From contig NZ_NIQU01000001.1 in the NCBI RefSeq assembly GCF_002741105.1, positions 434,001 through 498,000 of the forward strand: a stretch of 64,000 bases of DNA, written 5' to 3'. Shown here piece by piece: positions 23,950-35,287 of the stretch. This DNA is from Pseudomonas sediminis. Its GTDB lineage: Bacteria; Pseudomonadota; Gammaproteobacteria; Pseudomonadales; Pseudomonadaceae. Position numbers and translations under genes: made by a program. The notes under the pieces were generated by a model that was not told where the DNA came from, made no database searches, and saw only the letters and a list, made by a program, of their open reading frames with translations. How positions within the stretch are numbered: position 1 is the first letter of the stretch; every line of letters begins with the position of its first letter.

Positions 23950-25260
23950 ATGCGAATCAGTATCTTTGGTTTGGGTTATGTAGGTGCCGTTTGTGCCGGC
24001 TGTTTGTCGGCACGAGGTCACGACGTGATTGGCGTGGATATCTCCGCGAACAAGATCGACCTGATCAATAACGGCAAATCGCCCATCGTTGAACCGGGCC
24101 TGGAAGAACTGCTGCAACAAGGTCTGCGTCAGGGCCGCCTGCGTGGCACCACCGACGTTGCCGCTGCCGTTCTGGAAAGCGATGTGTCGTTCATCTGCGT
24201 CGGTACGCCGAGCAAGAAGAACGGCGACCTTGAACTGAACTACATCGAAGGCGTGTGCCGCGAGATCGGTTTCGCCATGCGCGACAAGAAAGAGCGCCAC
24301 ACCGTAGTGGTTCGCAGCACCGTACTGCCGGGCACCGCGAAGAACGTGGTACTGCCGATTCTCGAAGACTGCTCGGGCAAGAAGGCTGGCGTCGACTTCG
24401 GCCTGGCGGTGAACCCCGAGTTCCTGCGCGAGAGCACCGCGATCAAGGACTACGATTTCCCCCCGATGACCGTCATCGGTGAGCTGGACAAAGCCTCCGG
24501 CGACCTGCTGGAAAGCATCTACAGCGAGCTCGACGCGCCGATCATCCGCAAGGACATCGAAGTCGCCGAGATGATCAAGTACACCTGCAACGTCTGGCAC
24601 GCCGCCAAGGTCACCTTCGCCAACGAGATCGGCAACATCGCCAAGGCCGTCGGCGTCGATGGCCGCGAGGTGATGGACGTGGTCTGCCAGGACCACAAGC
24701 TGAACCTCTCCAAGTACTACATGAAGCCCGGCTTCGCCTTTGGCGGCTCCTGCCTGCCCAAGGACGTACGCGCGCTGAACTACCGCGCCGGCAGCCTGGA
24801 CGTGGAAGCCCCGCTGATCGGCTCGCTGATGCGCAGCAACGCCGCCCAGGTGCAGAAGGCCTTCGACATCATCGCCAGCCAGGATTCGCGCAAGGTCGCC
24901 CTGCTCGGCCTGAGCTTCAAGGCCGGCACCGATGACCTGCGTGAAAGCCCGCAGGTGGAACTGGCGGAAATGCTCATCGGCAAGGGTTTCGACCTGAGCA
25001 TCTACGACCGCAACGTCGAATACGCCCGTGTCCACGGGGCCAACAAGGAATACATCGAGTCGAAGATCCCGCACGTTTCCTCGCTGCTCAACAGCGACCT
25101 CGAAGACGTCGTGGCCAAGGCCGACATCATCGTCCTGGGCAACAGCGACGAGCGTTTCGCCAAGCTGGCTGAGCAGGCGCCGAGCGGCAAGCGGGTGATC
25201 GACCTGGTCGGCTTCATGCCCCACGCCAGCAATGGCGTGGCCGAAGGCATCTGCTGGTAA
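23950..25260 (+). CDS. algD: GDP-mannose 6-dehydrogenase
   Basis: A 436-residue enzyme that oxidises GDP-mannose with two NAD to GDP-mannuronate, the committed precursor of alginate. The Rossmann motif GLGYVG is at residues 7-12. The active-site cysteine is residue 268 in FAFGGSCLPKD, the same number as in P. aeruginosa. FKAGTDDLRESP is in the C-terminal domain. It is the first gene of the operon, preceded by the long leader. Start ATG has GACGAGG upstream. Confidence 0.98.
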   Translation: MRISIFGLGYVGAVCAGCLSARGHDVIGVDISANKIDLINNGKSPIVEPGLEELLQQGLRQGRLRGTTDVAAAVLESDVSFICVGTPSKKNGDLELNYIEGVCREIGFAMRDKKERHTVVVRSTVLPGTAKNVVLPILEDCSGKKAGVDFGLAVNPEFLRESTAIKDYDFPPMTVIGELDKASGDLLESIYSELDAPIIRKDIEVAEMIKYTCNVWHAAKVTFANEIGNIAKAVGVDGREVMDVVCQDHKLNLSKYYMKPGFAFGGSCLPKDVRALNYRAGSLDVEAPLIGSLMRSNAAQVQKAFDIIASQDSRKVALLGLSFKAGTDDLRESPQVELAEMLIGKGFDLSIYDRNVEYARVHGANKEYIESKIPHVSSLLNSDLEDVVAKADIIVLGNSDERFAKLAEQAPSGKRVIDLVGFMPHASNGVAEGICW

Positions 25261-25311
25261 GGACCCGAACGGACCTGCGCGCCCAGCGCGCGCAGGTACT
25301 CGGAGACGCAT

Positions 25312-26793
25312 ATGGACAAGCTCAAGAACGGCCTCAACCAAGCCAGCGGCTGGATGCTCTATCTCAGCCTGCTGATGCTGCTGGCACTGGCCCTGCCACG
25401 CACGGTGTTCGACCCCGAAGCGCGGGACTTCATCCTGCTCATCGGCATCGTCGGCATCTGGCGCTATTCCATGGGCGCCATGCACTTCGTGCGCGGCTGC
25501 CTGTTCCTTTACCTGGTGTACCCCTGGTATCGCCGCAAGGTTACAAAACTCGGCAAGGACGCCGACCCCTCTCATGTGTTCCTGCTGGTCACCAGCTTTC
25601 GCATCGAGGCACTGACCACCGCCATGGTCTACCGCTCGGTGATTCGCGAAGCCATCGACTGCGGGTATTCCTGCACCGTGGTGTGCTCGATCGTCGAGCT
25701 CTCCGACGAGTTGCTGATCAAGAACCTCTGGGCTCAGGCCGAGCCGCCGGCGCATGTCACCCTGGACATCGTACGCATCCCCGGCACCGGCAAGCGTGAT
25801 GGTCTGGCCTATGGTTTCCGCGCCATTTCCCGGCAGATGCCGGACCGGGATGCGGTGGTGGCGGTTATCGACGGCGATACCGTGCTCGAGCCGGGCGTGG
25901 TGATCAAGACCGTGCCCTGGTTCAAGCTCTTCCCCAACGTCGGCGGGCTGACCACCAACGAGTTCTGCGAGGTACGCGGCAGCTACCTGATGAGCGAGTG
26001 GCACAAGCTGCGCTTCGCTCAGCGCCACCTCAACATGTGCTCGATGGCGCTCTCCAAACGCGTGCTGACCATGACCGGGCGCATGTCGGTATTCCGCGCC
26101 AGCGTGGTGACCGACCCCGAGTTCATCCGCGATGTGGAAAGCGATCACCTGGAACACTGGCGCCTGGGGCGCTTCCAGTTCCTCACCGGTGACGACAAGT
26201 CCAGCTGGTACAGCCTGATGCGCCTGGGCTACGACACCTTCTACGTGCCGGATGCGGCGATCAACACGGTCGAGCACCCGCCGGAGAAGAGTTTCATCAA
26301 GGCCAGCCGCAAGCTGATGTTCCGCTGGTACGGCAACAACCTGCGGCAGAACTCGCGCGCCCTGCGTCTGGGCATGGGCCGCCTCGGCGCCTTCACCAGT
26401 CTGGTGCTGTTCGACCAGCGTGTGTCGATGTGGACCTGCCTGCTGGGCCTATCCGTAGCGATCATCGCCAGCATCAAGTACAGCCTGATGTACCTGCTGA
26501 TCTACCTGCTGTGGATCGGCAGCACGCGGCTGATCTTGACGCTGCTGCTGATGTGCTCCGGCCACCGCATCGGCCCGGCCTACCCGGTGCTGCTCTATTA
26601 CAACCAGATCGTTGGCGCGCTGGTGAAGATCTACGTGTTCTTCCGCCTCGACCAGCAATCCTGGACGCGCCAAAACACCAAGCTCAACCGCGGCCTGTCC
26701 AGCTTCGCCAACTGGTTCAACAGCTGGTCGTCGCGTGCCATGACCTTCTCTGCCGCCTCTGTCTTCATCGCCGCGCTGCTGGCGCTGGTGTGA
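25312..26793 (+). CDS. alg8: Alginate polymerase glycosyltransferase Alg8
   Basis: A 493-residue inner-membrane GT2 enzyme that polymerises mannuronate from GDP-mannuronate. There are membrane spans near 15-35 and 38-70 and at least three at the C-terminus. The cytosolic catalytic part has [14 protein letters not shown] with the nucleotide-binding DGD at 187-189, then [12 protein letters not shown] and the polymer-site KLMFRWYG. It needs Alg44 with bound c-di-GMP for activity. It lies 51 bp after algD. Confidence 0.98.
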   Translation: MDKLKNGLNQASGWMLYLSLLMLLALALPRTVFDPEARDFILLIGIVGIWRYSMGAMHFVRGCLFLYLVYPWYRRKVTKLGKDADPSHVFLLVTSFRIEALTTAMVYRSVIREAIDCGYSCTVVCSIVELSDELLIKNLWAQAEPPAHVTLDIVRIPGTGKRDGLAYGFRAISRQMPDRDAVVAVIDGDTVLEPGVVIKTVPWFKLFPNVGGLTTNEFCEVRGSYLMSEWHKLRFAQRHLNMCSMALSKRVLTMTGRMSVFRASVVTDPEFIRDVESDHLEHWRLGRFQFLTGDDKSSWYSLMRLGYDTFYVPDAAINTVEHPPEKSFIKASRKLMFRWYGNNLRQNSRALRLGMGRLGAFTSLVLFDQRVSMWTCLLGLSVAIIASIKYSLMYLLIYLLWIGSTRLILTLLLMCSGHRIGPAYPVLLYYNQIVGALVKIYVFFRLDQQSWTRQNTKLNRGLSSFANWFNSWSSRAMTFSAASVFIAALLALV

Positions 26794-26819
26794 CCGTACT
26801 CGAATAGGAATTAGCCACC

Positions 26820-27983
26820 ATGAACTCCGTCGCCAATCACAACGTCGTCCATGAGTCCGAGGCCCAGCGCCAGCATGCCCGTGTCAAGCTGCCAGGACGC
26901 TTGCGCTTTACCAATGCCAAGGGCGAACGCATCGACGCACGCCTGCAGGATGTCTCTGCCGGCGGCTTCAGCTTCACCAACGAGAAGACCACGCACAAGG
27001 TCGGTGATTTTCATCGCGGCCAGTTGCAGTTCCAGCTCGACAGCCTGGTGCTGGGGCTGGACGTGGAATTCCAGGTCAATGCCGTGCAGTCCGAGCAAAA
27101 CCGCGTTGGCTGCCAGTTCCACAACATCGGTGCGCGTGAAGCTGCAGCCCTGCGCCATCTGATCAGCGCGCACCTGGCCGGTGAGCTGGTCAATGTCGGT
27201 GAGGTGCTGCACATCCTGCAGCGCGACAACTTCACCAAGGCACGCAAGAGTGGCGCAGCCGGAGGCATGGGCATGTTCGGCCGCCTGCGCGCCGTGACTT
27301 TCAGCGGTGCGATCTTCCTCGTCGGCCTGGCCGCCTTCGGTTACATCGGCAAGTCGATCTACGGCCTGTACTTCGTCACCCACGCGCAATCGGCGCAGAT
27401 CAGCCTGCCGGCGCTGCAGGTGACCATGCCACGCGAGGGCAGCGTGCAGAGCCTGGCGCAGCCCGATGGCATCGTCGAGAAAGGCGCACCGATCGCCACC
27501 TTCACCACCAGCATGCTGGAAATGCTCAAGGGCCACCTGGGCGACGATCAGCTCGAGCCGAGCCAGATCGAAGCGCTGTTCGCCCGCGAGATGCAGGGCA
27601 CCCTGACCAGCCCGTGCAACTGCAAGATCTCCCGCCAACTGGTGGCCGACGGTCAGTTCGCCAGCAAGGGCGACGTTATCTTCGAACTGGTGCCGCAGGA
27701 TGGCGTGGCAACCGTCGCCGCCAGCTTCCCTTATCGCCACCTGGAGCAGGCTCGTCCCGGCACCCCGGTGACCTTCAAGGTGGCCGGCGAAGACCAGTCG
27801 CGTCGCGGCGAGATCGTCAGCAGCGCACTGCATGACGGCGGCCTGAGCTCGGACATCCGCGTGGTGATCAAGCCGCAGGACACCCTGCCGGCCAGCCTCG
27901 CCGGTCAGCCGGTGGATGTGGTGATCGACCGTGGCCCGTCGCTGGGCTGGCTGGTCGACCGCGCTGTCGCGGCAGGTCGATAG
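26820..27983 (+). CDS. alg44: Alginate co-polymerase, c-di-GMP receptor Alg44
   Basis: A 387-residue protein. The N-terminal cytosolic PilZ domain has the c-di-GMP ligands in standard places: R17 and R21 in RQHAR, and D44 and S46 in QDVSAGG. A membrane span near 160-180 (FSGAIFLVGLAAFGYIGKSI) leads to a periplasmic HlyD-like domain (about 190-387). It activates Alg8 and links to the export machinery. The stop TAG is the first triplet of the TAGGGTCTG end of the inserted element at 27981-28249, so the natural C-terminus may have been slightly altered. Confidence 0.98.
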   Translation: MNSVANHNVVHESEAQRQHARVKLPGRLRFTNAKGERIDARLQDVSAGGFSFTNEKTTHKVGDFHRGQLQFQLDSLVLGLDVEFQVNAVQSEQNRVGCQFHNIGAREAAALRHLISAHLAGELVNVGEVLHILQRDNFTKARKSGAAGGMGMFGRLRAVTFSGAIFLVGLAAFGYIGKSIYGLYFVTHAQSAQISLPALQVTMPREGSVQSLAQPDGIVEKGAPIATFTTSMLEMLKGHLGDDQLEPSQIEALFAREMQGTLTSPCNCKISRQLVADGQFASKGDVIFELVPQDGVATVAASFPYRHLEQARPGTPVTFKVAGEDQSRRGEIVSSALHDGGLSSDIRVVIKPQDTLPASLAGQPVDVVIDRGPSLGWLVDRAVAAGR

Positions 27984-28249
27984 GGTCTGTTGACGTTTAA
28001 TCGCGGCCGCGCCGGAGCCAGTTTTTGCGCGGAGCAAGGCATGAGGAGAGAAGTTTGGTTATTCCAAATGAACGACGAATAACACAGCGCCGCGCAAAAA
28101 CTGGCCCGGCCCTTACGGGTTGCGCGGCAAATGTCGCCAGGCTGCGTTGCGGAGCTTGGCAAGGGGACGACCATTACCGGCGCTCCACGCCTTGCCTGGC
28201 GACATTTGGCGCAGCAACGCGACTCGCGATGAAACATCAACAGACCCTA
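27981..28249. mobile_element. 269-bp MITE-like element between alg44 and algK
   Basis: Ends are TAGGGTCTGTTGACGTTT and its inverted form AAACATCAACAGACCCTA, one mismatch apart. The outermost TA on both sides fits a TA target duplication. Inside are two further long inverted pairs: GCCAGTTTTTGCGCGG / CCGCGCAAAAACTGGC and CAAATGTCGCCAGGC / GCCTGGCGACATTTG. No transposase frame. The left end overlaps the alg44 stop and the right end stops one base before the algK ribosome site. Confidence 0.82.
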
Positions 28250-28260
28250 CGGAGATCGCC

Positions 28261-29637
28261 GTGAGCATGCCCCTTCTTCGCCCTGCCCTGCTCGGCCTCG
28301 CCGTCAGCGCCACGCTGGCCGGTTGCGCCGGTCTGCCGGATGAGCGCCTGGCGCGCGAAGCCCTGCAGAGCGGCGACCAGCAGACGGCCGAATGGCATTT
28401 CCGCCAGCTCGCCGAAATGGGCTACAGCGACGCGCAGATCGGCCTGGCCGACATCTACGCCGCCAATGGCCAGACCCAGGATCTGGATGAGGCCGAGCGT
28501 ATCTACCGTCAGGCCCTCGACGGCTCACCGCGCGCCAAGGCGCGCCTCGGCAAGCTGCTGGCGCGCAAGCCCGGCAGCAGCCTGGCCGAGCGCCAGGAGG
28601 CCGCCGAGCTGCTGGAGAGCGCAGCGCAGGCTCACGAGCCCAGTGCGCTGCTGCCGCTGACCGAACTCTACCTGTTCTACCCACAGGACTTCCCCGCCAT
28701 GAACCTTGCGCAACGTATCCAAGACTGGCGCCAGCAGGGTCTGCCCCAGGCAGAACTGGCGCAGATTCTTCTGTACCGCACCGATGGCACCTACGATCAG
28801 CACCTGGGCGAGATCGAGCGTATCTGCCAGGCACGCCTGGCCAGCAACGACGCCTGCTACGCCGAGCTGGCCACCGTGTACCAGAAGCAGAACCGCGAAG
28901 ACGACCGTCAGGCGCTGATCGAGCAACTGCTGGCGGGTTATCGCGCCGGCACTGTTTCGCCCAACCAGGTCGACTCCGTGGCCCAGGTACTCAGCGACCC
29001 TGAGCTCGGCCAGCCGCAACCCCAGCTCGCCCAGGACCTGCTCGAAGCCATCGCGCCGGACTATCCCGCCGCCTGGGTCAGCCTCGCGCGTCTGCTCTAC
29101 GACTATCCGGGCCAGGGCGATACCGAAACCCTGCTTGGTTATCTGGACAAGGGCCGTGCCGCAGCCCTGCCGCGCGCCGAGCTGCTGCTCGGACGCCTGT
29201 ACTACGAAGGCAAGCTACTGCCGCAGGAGCCGAAGAAAGCCGAAGAACACCTGCGCAAGGCCGCGCCCAGCGAACCCAGCGCCAATTACTACCTGGGGCA
29301 GATCTACCTGCGCGGCTACCTCGGCGAGGTCTACGCCCAGCAGGCGCTCGACCACCTGCTCAGCGCTGCCCGCGCCGGCCAGCTCAGCGCCGACTTCGTC
29401 CTCGCGCAGATGTTCAGCCAGGGCCGTGGGGTCAAGCCCAACCCGGTCAACGCCTACGTATTCAGTCAACTGGCCCTGCCGCGCAACACGCCGCCGACCT
29501 TCGAGCTGGCGCATGAAGTGGCCGAGAGCCTGACCCCGGCACAACTGGCCGAGGGCCAACGCCTGCTGCGCGAGGAGCGTGATGCCCGCGGCATCGTCCT
29601 GCAGCAGCAGGCCGCCCTGCAGGTCAGCCAGCCATGA
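28261..29637 (+). CDS. algK: Alginate export lipoprotein AlgK
   Basis: A 458-residue outer-membrane lipoprotein made of TPR/Sel1-like repeats. It scaffolds the export complex and helps place AlgE. The lipobox LAGC puts the lipidated cysteine at residue 22. Sel1-type units include [20 protein letters not shown] and, near the C-terminus, [11 protein letters not shown] and [19 protein letters not shown]. The start is GTG 28261 with GGAG six bases upstream; the ATG two codons later is an alternative. The ribosome site begins right after the MITE-like element. Confidence 0.96.
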   Translation: MSMPLLRPALLGLAVSATLAGCAGLPDERLAREALQSGDQQTAEWHFRQLAEMGYSDAQIGLADIYAANGQTQDLDEAERIYRQALDGSPRAKARLGKLLARKPGSSLAERQEAAELLESAAQAHEPSALLPLTELYLFYPQDFPAMNLAQRIQDWRQQGLPQAELAQILLYRTDGTYDQHLGEIERICQARLASNDACYAELATVYQKQNREDDRQALIEQLLAGYRAGTVSPNQVDSVAQVLSDPELGQPQPQLAQDLLEAIAPDYPAAWVSLARLLYDYPGQGDTETLLGYLDKGRAAALPRAELLLGRLYYEGKLLPQEPKKAEEHLRKAAPSEPSANYYLGQIYLRGYLGEVYAQQALDHLLSAARAGQLSADFVLAQMFSQGRGVKPNPVNAYVFSQLALPRNTPPTFELAHEVAESLTPAQLAEGQRLLREERDARGIVLQQQAALQVSQP

Positions 29638-31091
29638 ACAAGGATGCACGCATGCAGTTGAACAAAATCGTCAGCCAGCTGGGTCTGAGCGCCAGTCTGC
29701 TGGCCGCGAGCGCTGCCTGGGCGGCGGATGCGCCGAAGAATTTCGGCCTGGATGTGAAGATCACCGCGCAATCGGAAGACGACCGCGACCTCGGCACCCG
29801 TGAGGGTGGCGACGTCAACGGTCTCGGCCTCGACCTGCGCCCCTGGGTCTACGGCGAACGTGGCGACTGGAGCGCCTTCGCCATGGGCCAGGCGGTTACC
29901 GCCACCGACACCATCGAAACCGACCCGCTGCAGGACGACGGCGAAGGCAGCGAACAACGCAGCGACGCACGCCAGCCGGACAAGAGCTACCTGGCCATGC
30001 GCGAGTTCTGGGTCGACTACGCCGGCCTCACCGCCTACCCCGGCGAGCACCTGCGCGTCGGTCGTCAGCGCCTGCGCAGTGACGAAGGCACCTGGTGGGA
30101 CACCAACATCGAAGCGGTCAACTGGCGCTTCGACACCACCCTGCTGCAAGCCACGGTCGGCGTTGCCGAGCGCTTCTCCGACTACCGCACCGATCTCGAC
30201 GACCTGGCGCCCGAAGACGAAGATCGCCAGCACTTCTTCGCCGGCCTCGACTACCAGTGGACGCCCGGCCACCGCATCGGCGCCAAGCTGCACCACAGCC
30301 GCGACGACGGCCGTCTGGCCAATCCTGGCGAGCGTGTCGACGAACTGAGCAAGCGCTACACCGGCGACCTGACCTGGTTCGGCCTGCATGCCGACGGTGG
30401 CTTCTTCGAGCGCAATTCGCGCAATCGCCTCAACTACTGGGCGCAGCTGACCTGGCTGCAGGGCGATACCGAGCAGTTGCAGCAGGAAGTGGTCGGCAAC
30501 GACCGCATCGCCACCGGCTCGCGTAGCCAGGATGTCGACGCCTGGGCGATGGACCTTGGCCTGCGCTACAGCCTCGACGACAACTGGAAGATCGGCGCCG
30601 CCTATGCCCGTGGCAGCGGTGGCGGCGATGAAGGCAAGTCGCGCCAGTTCATGCAGACCGGCCTGCACAGCAACCGCGCCAACTTCACCGGCGTCGAATC
30701 GCGCCTGCACCGTTACGGCGAGGCCTTCCGCGGTGAACTGTCGAACCTGCAGGTGGCCAGTGCGTTCAGCTCCTGGCAGTTGGGCGAGGACTACGACGCC
30801 AGCGTCGTCTATCACCGTTTCTGGCGTGTCGATGGCGATCAGGACGTCGGCGACAGCGGCATCACCGCACCGCTGGTAGCGGGCGAGAAAGACATCGGCC
30901 AGGAAGTCGACCTGGTGCTGACCCGCTACTTCAAGCAGGGCCTGCTGCCGGCTACCGTCGCCGAACAACTGGATGATCGCTCGGCCCTGGTACGCCTGCG
31001 CGCCGGCGTGTTCCTGCCGGGCGACGCCTACGGCAGCGGCACCGATTCGGTGATGCACCGCGCCTTCGTCGACTTCATCTGGCGCTTCTGA
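29634..31091 (+). CDS. algE: Alginate outer-membrane porin AlgE
   Basis: A 485-residue beta-barrel that lets alginate cross the outer membrane. The signal peptide ends ASAAWA. The mature protein has alternating strands rich in Tyr, Trp, Arg and Asp ([40 protein letters not shown]) and ends with an aromatic residue (VDFIWRF), the barrel-assembly signal. It overlaps the algK stop by four bases (ATGA). Confidence 0.97.
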   Translation: MNKDARMQLNKIVSQLGLSASLLAASAAWAADAPKNFGLDVKITAQSEDDRDLGTREGGDVNGLGLDLRPWVYGERGDWSAFAMGQAVTATDTIETDPLQDDGEGSEQRSDARQPDKSYLAMREFWVDYAGLTAYPGEHLRVGRQRLRSDEGTWWDTNIEAVNWRFDTTLLQATVGVAERFSDYRTDLDDLAPEDEDRQHFFAGLDYQWTPGHRIGAKLHHSRDDGRLANPGERVDELSKRYTGDLTWFGLHADGGFFERNSRNRLNYWAQLTWLQGDTEQLQQEVVGNDRIATGSRSQDVDAWAMDLGLRYSLDDNWKIGAAYARGSGGGDEGKSRQFMQTGLHSNRANFTGVESRLHRYGEAFRGELSNLQVASAFSSWQLGEDYDASVVYHRFWRVDGDQDVGDSGITAPLVAGEKDIGQEVDLVLTRYFKQGLLPATVAEQLDDRSALVRLRAGVFLPGDAYGSGTDSVMHRAFVDFIWRF

Positions 31092-31102
31092 GGGATCGGA
31101 CC

Positions 31103-32638
31103 ATGCAACCCAACGGCTTAGCCCTACCCCTGCTGCTCGGCGCGCTGTGCCTCACCGCGCCCCTGGCCCAGGCCAACCCGACACAGCACCAGTTCGACTA
31201 CCGCGTGCGCAGCGCCCCGGCGGACGAACTGCATATGGAAGCGCCCAAACTGCCGGACCTGTCCGGCTACACCAAGGAGGCCGTGCTGGCCAAGATTCCG
31301 CGTGAACAACGCGGTCAGGTGGTGGTGCGGCGCATGCTGCGCCAGGACGCGCTGAAGGATTTCACCGGTGGCAACGAGCGCCTGCGCGAGTGGATCAAAC
31401 GCCAGCAGGGCATGCCCCAGGCGATCTTCATCGAGGGTGGCCTGGTCACCGCTCAGGATCTGGCCAAGGCGCTGCCTGACAGCCAGTTCGCCGAGCAGGA
31501 GCCGGGCGTGTACATCGCTCGCCTGCCCATCGTCGTCGCCGAGGGCGCGACGCTGCACGTGGGCAAGGAAACCCGCGAGCTGCGCCTGTCGCAGGAGCGC
31601 GGTTCGTTCCTGGTCAACGATGGCCAGATGTTCCTCACCGACACCCGCGTCACCGCCTGGCGCGAGGCCGACAACGGCCCGGCGACCATGCGCGACAACG
31701 GCAAGGAGTTCCGCCCGTTTCTGGTGTCCTGGGGCGGCAGCGAGCTGTATATCGCCAGCAGCGTGCTGACCAGCCTGGGCTACGACAATTCCAAGTCCTA
31801 CGGCGTGTCGATCACCCAGTACACACCGAGCATGCACGAGCGCCTGCAACGTGAAGAGCCGACCGGCTGGCTGATCGATTCCGAGTTCGTCGATCACTGG
31901 TACGGCTTCTACTGCTACGAAGCGCAGAACGTGGTGATCAAGGGCAACACCTACCGCGACAACATCATCTACGGCATCGACCCGCACGACCGCTCGCACG
32001 GTCTGATCATCGCTGAGAACACCGTGTTCGGTACCAAGAAGAAGCACGGCATCATCATCTCGCGCGAGGTCAACGACAGCTGGATCATCAATAACGAGAG
32101 CTACGACAACAAGCTCTCCGGCATCGTTATCGACCGTAGCAGCGAGCACAACCTGATCGCTTACAACCGCGTGCACGGCAACCATGCCGACGGCATCACC
32201 CTGTACGAAAGCGGCGACAACCTGCTGTGGGGCAACCAGGTGCTGCGCAACCAGCGCCATGGCATCCGCATCCGCAACAGCGAGAACATTCGCCTGTACG
32301 ACAACCTCTCGGCGATGAACCAACTGACCGGCGTGTACGGCCACATCAAGGACCTGTCCGACACCGACCGCGACCTGGACCTCGACCCGTTCGATACCAA
32401 GATCTCGATGATCATCGTCGGCGGCACCCTGGCCGGCAACGGCTCCAGCCCGATCAACATCGACTCGCCGCTATCGGTCGAGCTGTACCGCGTGAAGATG
32501 CTTGCCCCGCGCAAGAGCAGCGGCATCCAGCTCGCCGGCATCCTCGGCGAAAAACAGGACGAAATCCTCGACCTCATGGTGCGCCAGCGCCTACCCGTGC
32601 TGATCGATCCGATCGAGCCCGAGAAACTGACCAATTGA
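31103..32638 (+). CDS. algG: Poly-mannuronate C5-epimerase AlgG
   Basis: A 511-residue periplasmic enzyme that turns mannuronate into guluronate in the polymer. The signal peptide is MQPNGLALPLLLGALCLTAP followed by LAQA. The right-handed beta-helix (about 220-450) has many short NxxYxNxxxGI-type repeats and contains the catalytic DPHDRS at about 293-298. It also shields the polymer during export. It ends TGATG with the possible first start of algX. Confidence 0.98.
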   Translation: MQPNGLALPLLLGALCLTAPLAQANPTQHQFDYRVRSAPADELHMEAPKLPDLSGYTKEAVLAKIPREQRGQVVVRRMLRQDALKDFTGGNERLREWIKRQQGMPQAIFIEGGLVTAQDLAKALPDSQFAEQEPGVYIARLPIVVAEGATLHVGKETRELRLSQERGSFLVNDGQMFLTDTRVTAWREADNGPATMRDNGKEFRPFLVSWGGSELYIASSVLTSLGYDNSKSYGVSITQYTPSMHERLQREEPTGWLIDSEFVDHWYGFYCYEAQNVVIKGNTYRDNIIYGIDPHDRSHGLIIAENTVFGTKKKHGIIISREVNDSWIINNESYDNKLSGIVIDRSSEHNLIAYNRVHGNHADGITLYESGDNLLWGNQVLRNQRHGIRIRNSENIRLYDNLSAMNQLTGVYGHIKDLSDTDRDLDLDPFDTKISMIIVGGTLAGNGSSPINIDSPLSVELYRVKMLAPRKSSGIQLAGILGEKQDEILDLMVRQRLPVLIDPIEPEKLTN

Positions 32639-32649
32639 TGAGGCCAACG

Positions 32650-34071
32650 ATGATCCCATCACCCTTCAAATCCCTTTCCCTGGCCGTGGCCTGTGCCCTG
32701 GCCAGCACCGCACTGCAGGCGCAAGAGCGCCAGGCGCCGCAGTATCAGGTCGAAGACTGCTGCTCGCTGTGCCCGGCTGCGCACGACGCCAGCCGCTACA
32801 CCACCAACTACATGAAGAACTTCGTCACCCTGCTCGATGCCGAGGAAGGCTGGCTGTTTCGAAGCGTCGAAGACCTGCGCACCGAATTCGGCACCAGTGA
32901 AGTCGGCTACCAGCGCCTCAAGGAGCTGCGTGACGGCCTCAAACAACGCGGCGTGGAGCTGGTGGTGGTCTACCAACCGACCCGCGGCCTGGTCAATCGC
33001 AACAAGCTGTCGCCCGCCGACTACCAGCGCTTCGACTACGACAAGGCGCTGCGCAACTACCGCCAGGCGCTGAGCCGCTTCGAACAGCTGGGTATCTGGG
33101 TGCCGGACCTGACGCCGCTGACCGACGAAGACAGCGACAAAGAGTTCTACTTCCGCCGCGACCAGCACTGGACGCCCTACGGCGCCGAGCGCACCGCACG
33201 CCTGGTGGCAGAGACGGTCAAGCGCATCCCCGGTTTCGAAGATATTCCGCAGAAGGAATTCGTCACCGAACGCATCGGCCTGATGGGCAAGACCGGCACC
33301 ATGCAGAACGTCGCCAGCCAGCTGTGCGGCACCGGCTACGCGGTGCAATACGTCGATCAGTTCATCACCGAACCGAAGGACGCCAGCGATGGCGACGCGC
33401 TGTTCGGCGACGAGAGCAGCCCGAAGATCACCCTGGTCGGCACCAGCCACAGCGGCAAGAACTACAACTTCGGCGGTTTTCTCGAAGAGTACCTGGGCAC
33501 CGACGTGCTCAACGCTGCCTTCCCAGGCGGCGGCCTGGAAGGCGCGATGCTCGAGTATCTGGCCAGCGATGCCTTCCAGAACGACCCACCGCAGGTTCTG
33601 ATCTGGGAGTTCTCGCCGCTCTACGACCTGGCTTCCGACCGTATCCACCGCCAGCTGATGGCCAGCCTGAGCAACGGCTGCAGCGGCCAGACCGAGGTGC
33701 TCGCCAGCGAGAAGCGCCTGCATCCGGGCAGCAACGAAATCCTCGTCAATGGCGAGAACAAGCTGCTGACCCTGGCCGGCAATCGCCACCAGCTCGACCT
33801 GCGCTTCAGCGACCCTGCGGTCAAGCGCGTCGACGCCACCATCTGGTACCTCAACGGCCGCCGCGAACAGCTCAAGCTGGAGAAACCCAACACCGTCGAT
33901 ACCGACGGGCGTTTCACCGTCGAGTTGCGCGACGAGCCGGGCTGGGGTGAACAGAACTTCTTCGCCCTGGAAATCCAGAAGCCCGAAGACAGCGCCGACG
34001 ACCTGAAAGTCCAGGCCAGCCTGTGCCAGCGCCCGAGCGGCACTAGCCAGCAAGTCGCGCGGCACGACTGA
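32650..34071 (+). CDS. algX: Alginate O-acetyltransferase AlgX
   Basis: A 473-residue periplasmic enzyme that transfers acetyl groups to alginate. The signal peptide ends STALQA. The SGNH/GDSL-like domain has D171 and H173 in DQHWTP and the nucleophile S266 in VGTSHSG, matching the D-H-S set of P. aeruginosa AlgX. The C-terminal carbohydrate-binding module is present ([16 protein letters not shown]). The ATG at 32650 has TGAGG upstream; an earlier ATG at 32638 overlaps the algG stop and would add four residues. Confidence 0.96.
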   Translation: MIPSPFKSLSLAVACALASTALQAQERQAPQYQVEDCCSLCPAAHDASRYTTNYMKNFVTLLDAEEGWLFRSVEDLRTEFGTSEVGYQRLKELRDGLKQRGVELVVVYQPTRGLVNRNKLSPADYQRFDYDKALRNYRQALSRFEQLGIWVPDLTPLTDEDSDKEFYFRRDQHWTPYGAERTARLVAETVKRIPGFEDIPQKEFVTERIGLMGKTGTMQNVASQLCGTGYAVQYVDQFITEPKDASDGDALFGDESSPKITLVGTSHSGKNYNFGGFLEEYLGTDVLNAAFPGGGLEGAMLEYLASDAFQNDPPQVLIWEFSPLYDLASDRIHRQLMASLSNGCSGQTEVLASEKRLHPGSNEILVNGENKLLTLAGNRHQLDLRFSDPAVKRVDATIWYLNGRREQLKLEKPNTVDTDGRFTVELRDEPGWGEQNFFALEIQKPEDSADDLKVQASLCQRPSGTSQQVARHD

Positions 34072-34081
34072 GGAGGCCACC

Positions 34082-35155
34082 ATGCCCATACGACTCGCTC
34101 CCTTGACCCTGATGGCCGTGCTGCTCAGCGGCCCGGCCTTTGCCGAACTGCAACCGCCCGCGGGCTACTACGCCGCCGTCGGCCAGCGCGACGGCAAGGC
34201 GCCCGCCTGCCCGGCGGTGCCGCAGCCGTATACCGGAGAGCTGCAGTTCACCAGCAAGTACGAGGGCTCCGACAAGGCGCGCGCCACGCTCAACCGCCAG
34301 GCGGAGAAGAACTTCCGCAAGCAGACCGAGGGCATCGTCCGCCTGGAGAAGGAAGGCGGGCGGATGATCACCAGCTACATGCGCACCGGTCAGCCGGAGC
34401 GCCTGGAATGCGCCATCGAATGGCTCGACCAGTGGGCCAGTGCCGATGCGCTGGAGTCCGAGCAGTTCAACCACACCGGCAAGTCGATGCGCAAATGGGC
34501 GCTCGGCAGCCTGGCCGGCGCCTGGCTGCGCCTGAAGTTTTCCGAGTCGCAGCCACTGGCCGCCTACCCGCAGCAAAGCGCACGCATCGAGGCCTGGTTC
34601 ACCCGCCTGGCCGAACACACGGTACGCGAGTGGAGCGACCTGCCGCTGCGCAAGATCAACAACCACAGCTACTGGGCCGCCTGGTCGGTGATGGCGGTGG
34701 CGGTCATCGATGATCGCCGCGACCTGTTCGACTGGTCCGTCAGTCAATTCCGCATCGCCGCCAATCAGGTCGATGACGAAGGCTACCTGGCCAACGAGAT
34801 GCGCCGTAGCCAGCGCGCCCTGGCCTACCACAACTACGCCCTGCCGCCGCTGGCGATGATCGCCGCGTTCGCCGAGGCCAATGCAGTCGACCTGCGCGGC
34901 GAGAACCATGGCGCCCTGCAGCGCCTGGCCGAACGCGTACTGCAAGGTGCGCGCGACCCGGCTGCGTTCGCCCAGCGCACCGGCTCCAAGCAGGACATGA
35001 GCGAGCTGCGCAAGGACTTCAAGTACGCCTGGCTGGCGCCTTACTGCAGCCTCTACGCCTGCAGTGAAGAGACCCGCGAACTGAACCAGGAGATGGGGCC
35101 GTTCAACAGCTTCCGCCTCGGTGGCGAGGTGACCCAGGTGTTCGAAAAACCGTAG
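34082..35155 (+). CDS. algL: Periplasmic alginate lyase AlgL
   Basis: A 357-residue PL5 lyase that degrades misdirected alginate in the periplasm. The signal peptide is [20 protein letters not shown] plus A. The catalytic region [12 protein letters not shown] is present with His195; [20 protein letters not shown] lies upstream. GGAGG precedes the ATG. The last codons are GAA AAA CCG TAG, the TAG being the start of a GTAGGAGC palindrome, so the end of the gene coincides with the repeat. Confidence 0.97.
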   Translation: MPIRLAPLTLMAVLLSGPAFAELQPPAGYYAAVGQRDGKAPACPAVPQPYTGELQFTSKYEGSDKARATLNRQAEKNFRKQTEGIVRLEKEGGRMITSYMRTGQPERLECAIEWLDQWASADALESEQFNHTGKSMRKWALGSLAGAWLRLKFSESQPLAAYPQQSARIEAWFTRLAEHTVREWSDLPLRKINNHSYWAAWSVMAVAVIDDRRDLFDWSVSQFRIAANQVDDEGYLANEMRRSQRALAYHNYALPPLAMIAAFAEANAVDLRGENHGALQRLAERVLQGARDPAAFAQRTGSKQDMSELRKDFKYAWLAPYCSLYACSEETRELNQEMGPFNSFRLGGEVTQVFEKP

Positions 35156-35211
35156 GAGCCGGCTTGCCGGCGATGCCTTTAAAAGCTGATCGCTGGCAAG
35201 CCAGCTCCTAC
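35152..35211. repeat. GTAGGAGC palindrome overlapping the algL stop
   Basis: Left arm GTAGGAGCCGGCTTGCCGGCGAT and right arm ATCGCTGGCAAGCCAGCTCCTAC (both shortened here: GTAGGAGCCGGCTTGCC and GGCAAGCCAGCTCCTAC). It lies in the 130-bp gap before algI. The TAG at 35153-35155 is the algL stop. Confidence 0.78.
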
Positions 35212-35287
35212 CGGACGTAACAAAACAAACCCTCCGCTCGCGGGGGGAAAGGGGGGCGCTGCCCCGGCTGTTCACGGAGAAGCACGG

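Noticed and set aside
23917..26277. A 786-codon open frame on the minus strand across algD and alg8
   Set aside because: It is antisense to two well-identified genes, has no recognisable domain and is rich in His, Val and Ala as expected of a shadow frame in high-GC DNA.
28120..28260. A longer AlgK starting inside the MITE-like element
   Set aside because: Those codons come from the repeat and would displace the lipoprotein signal from the N-terminus.
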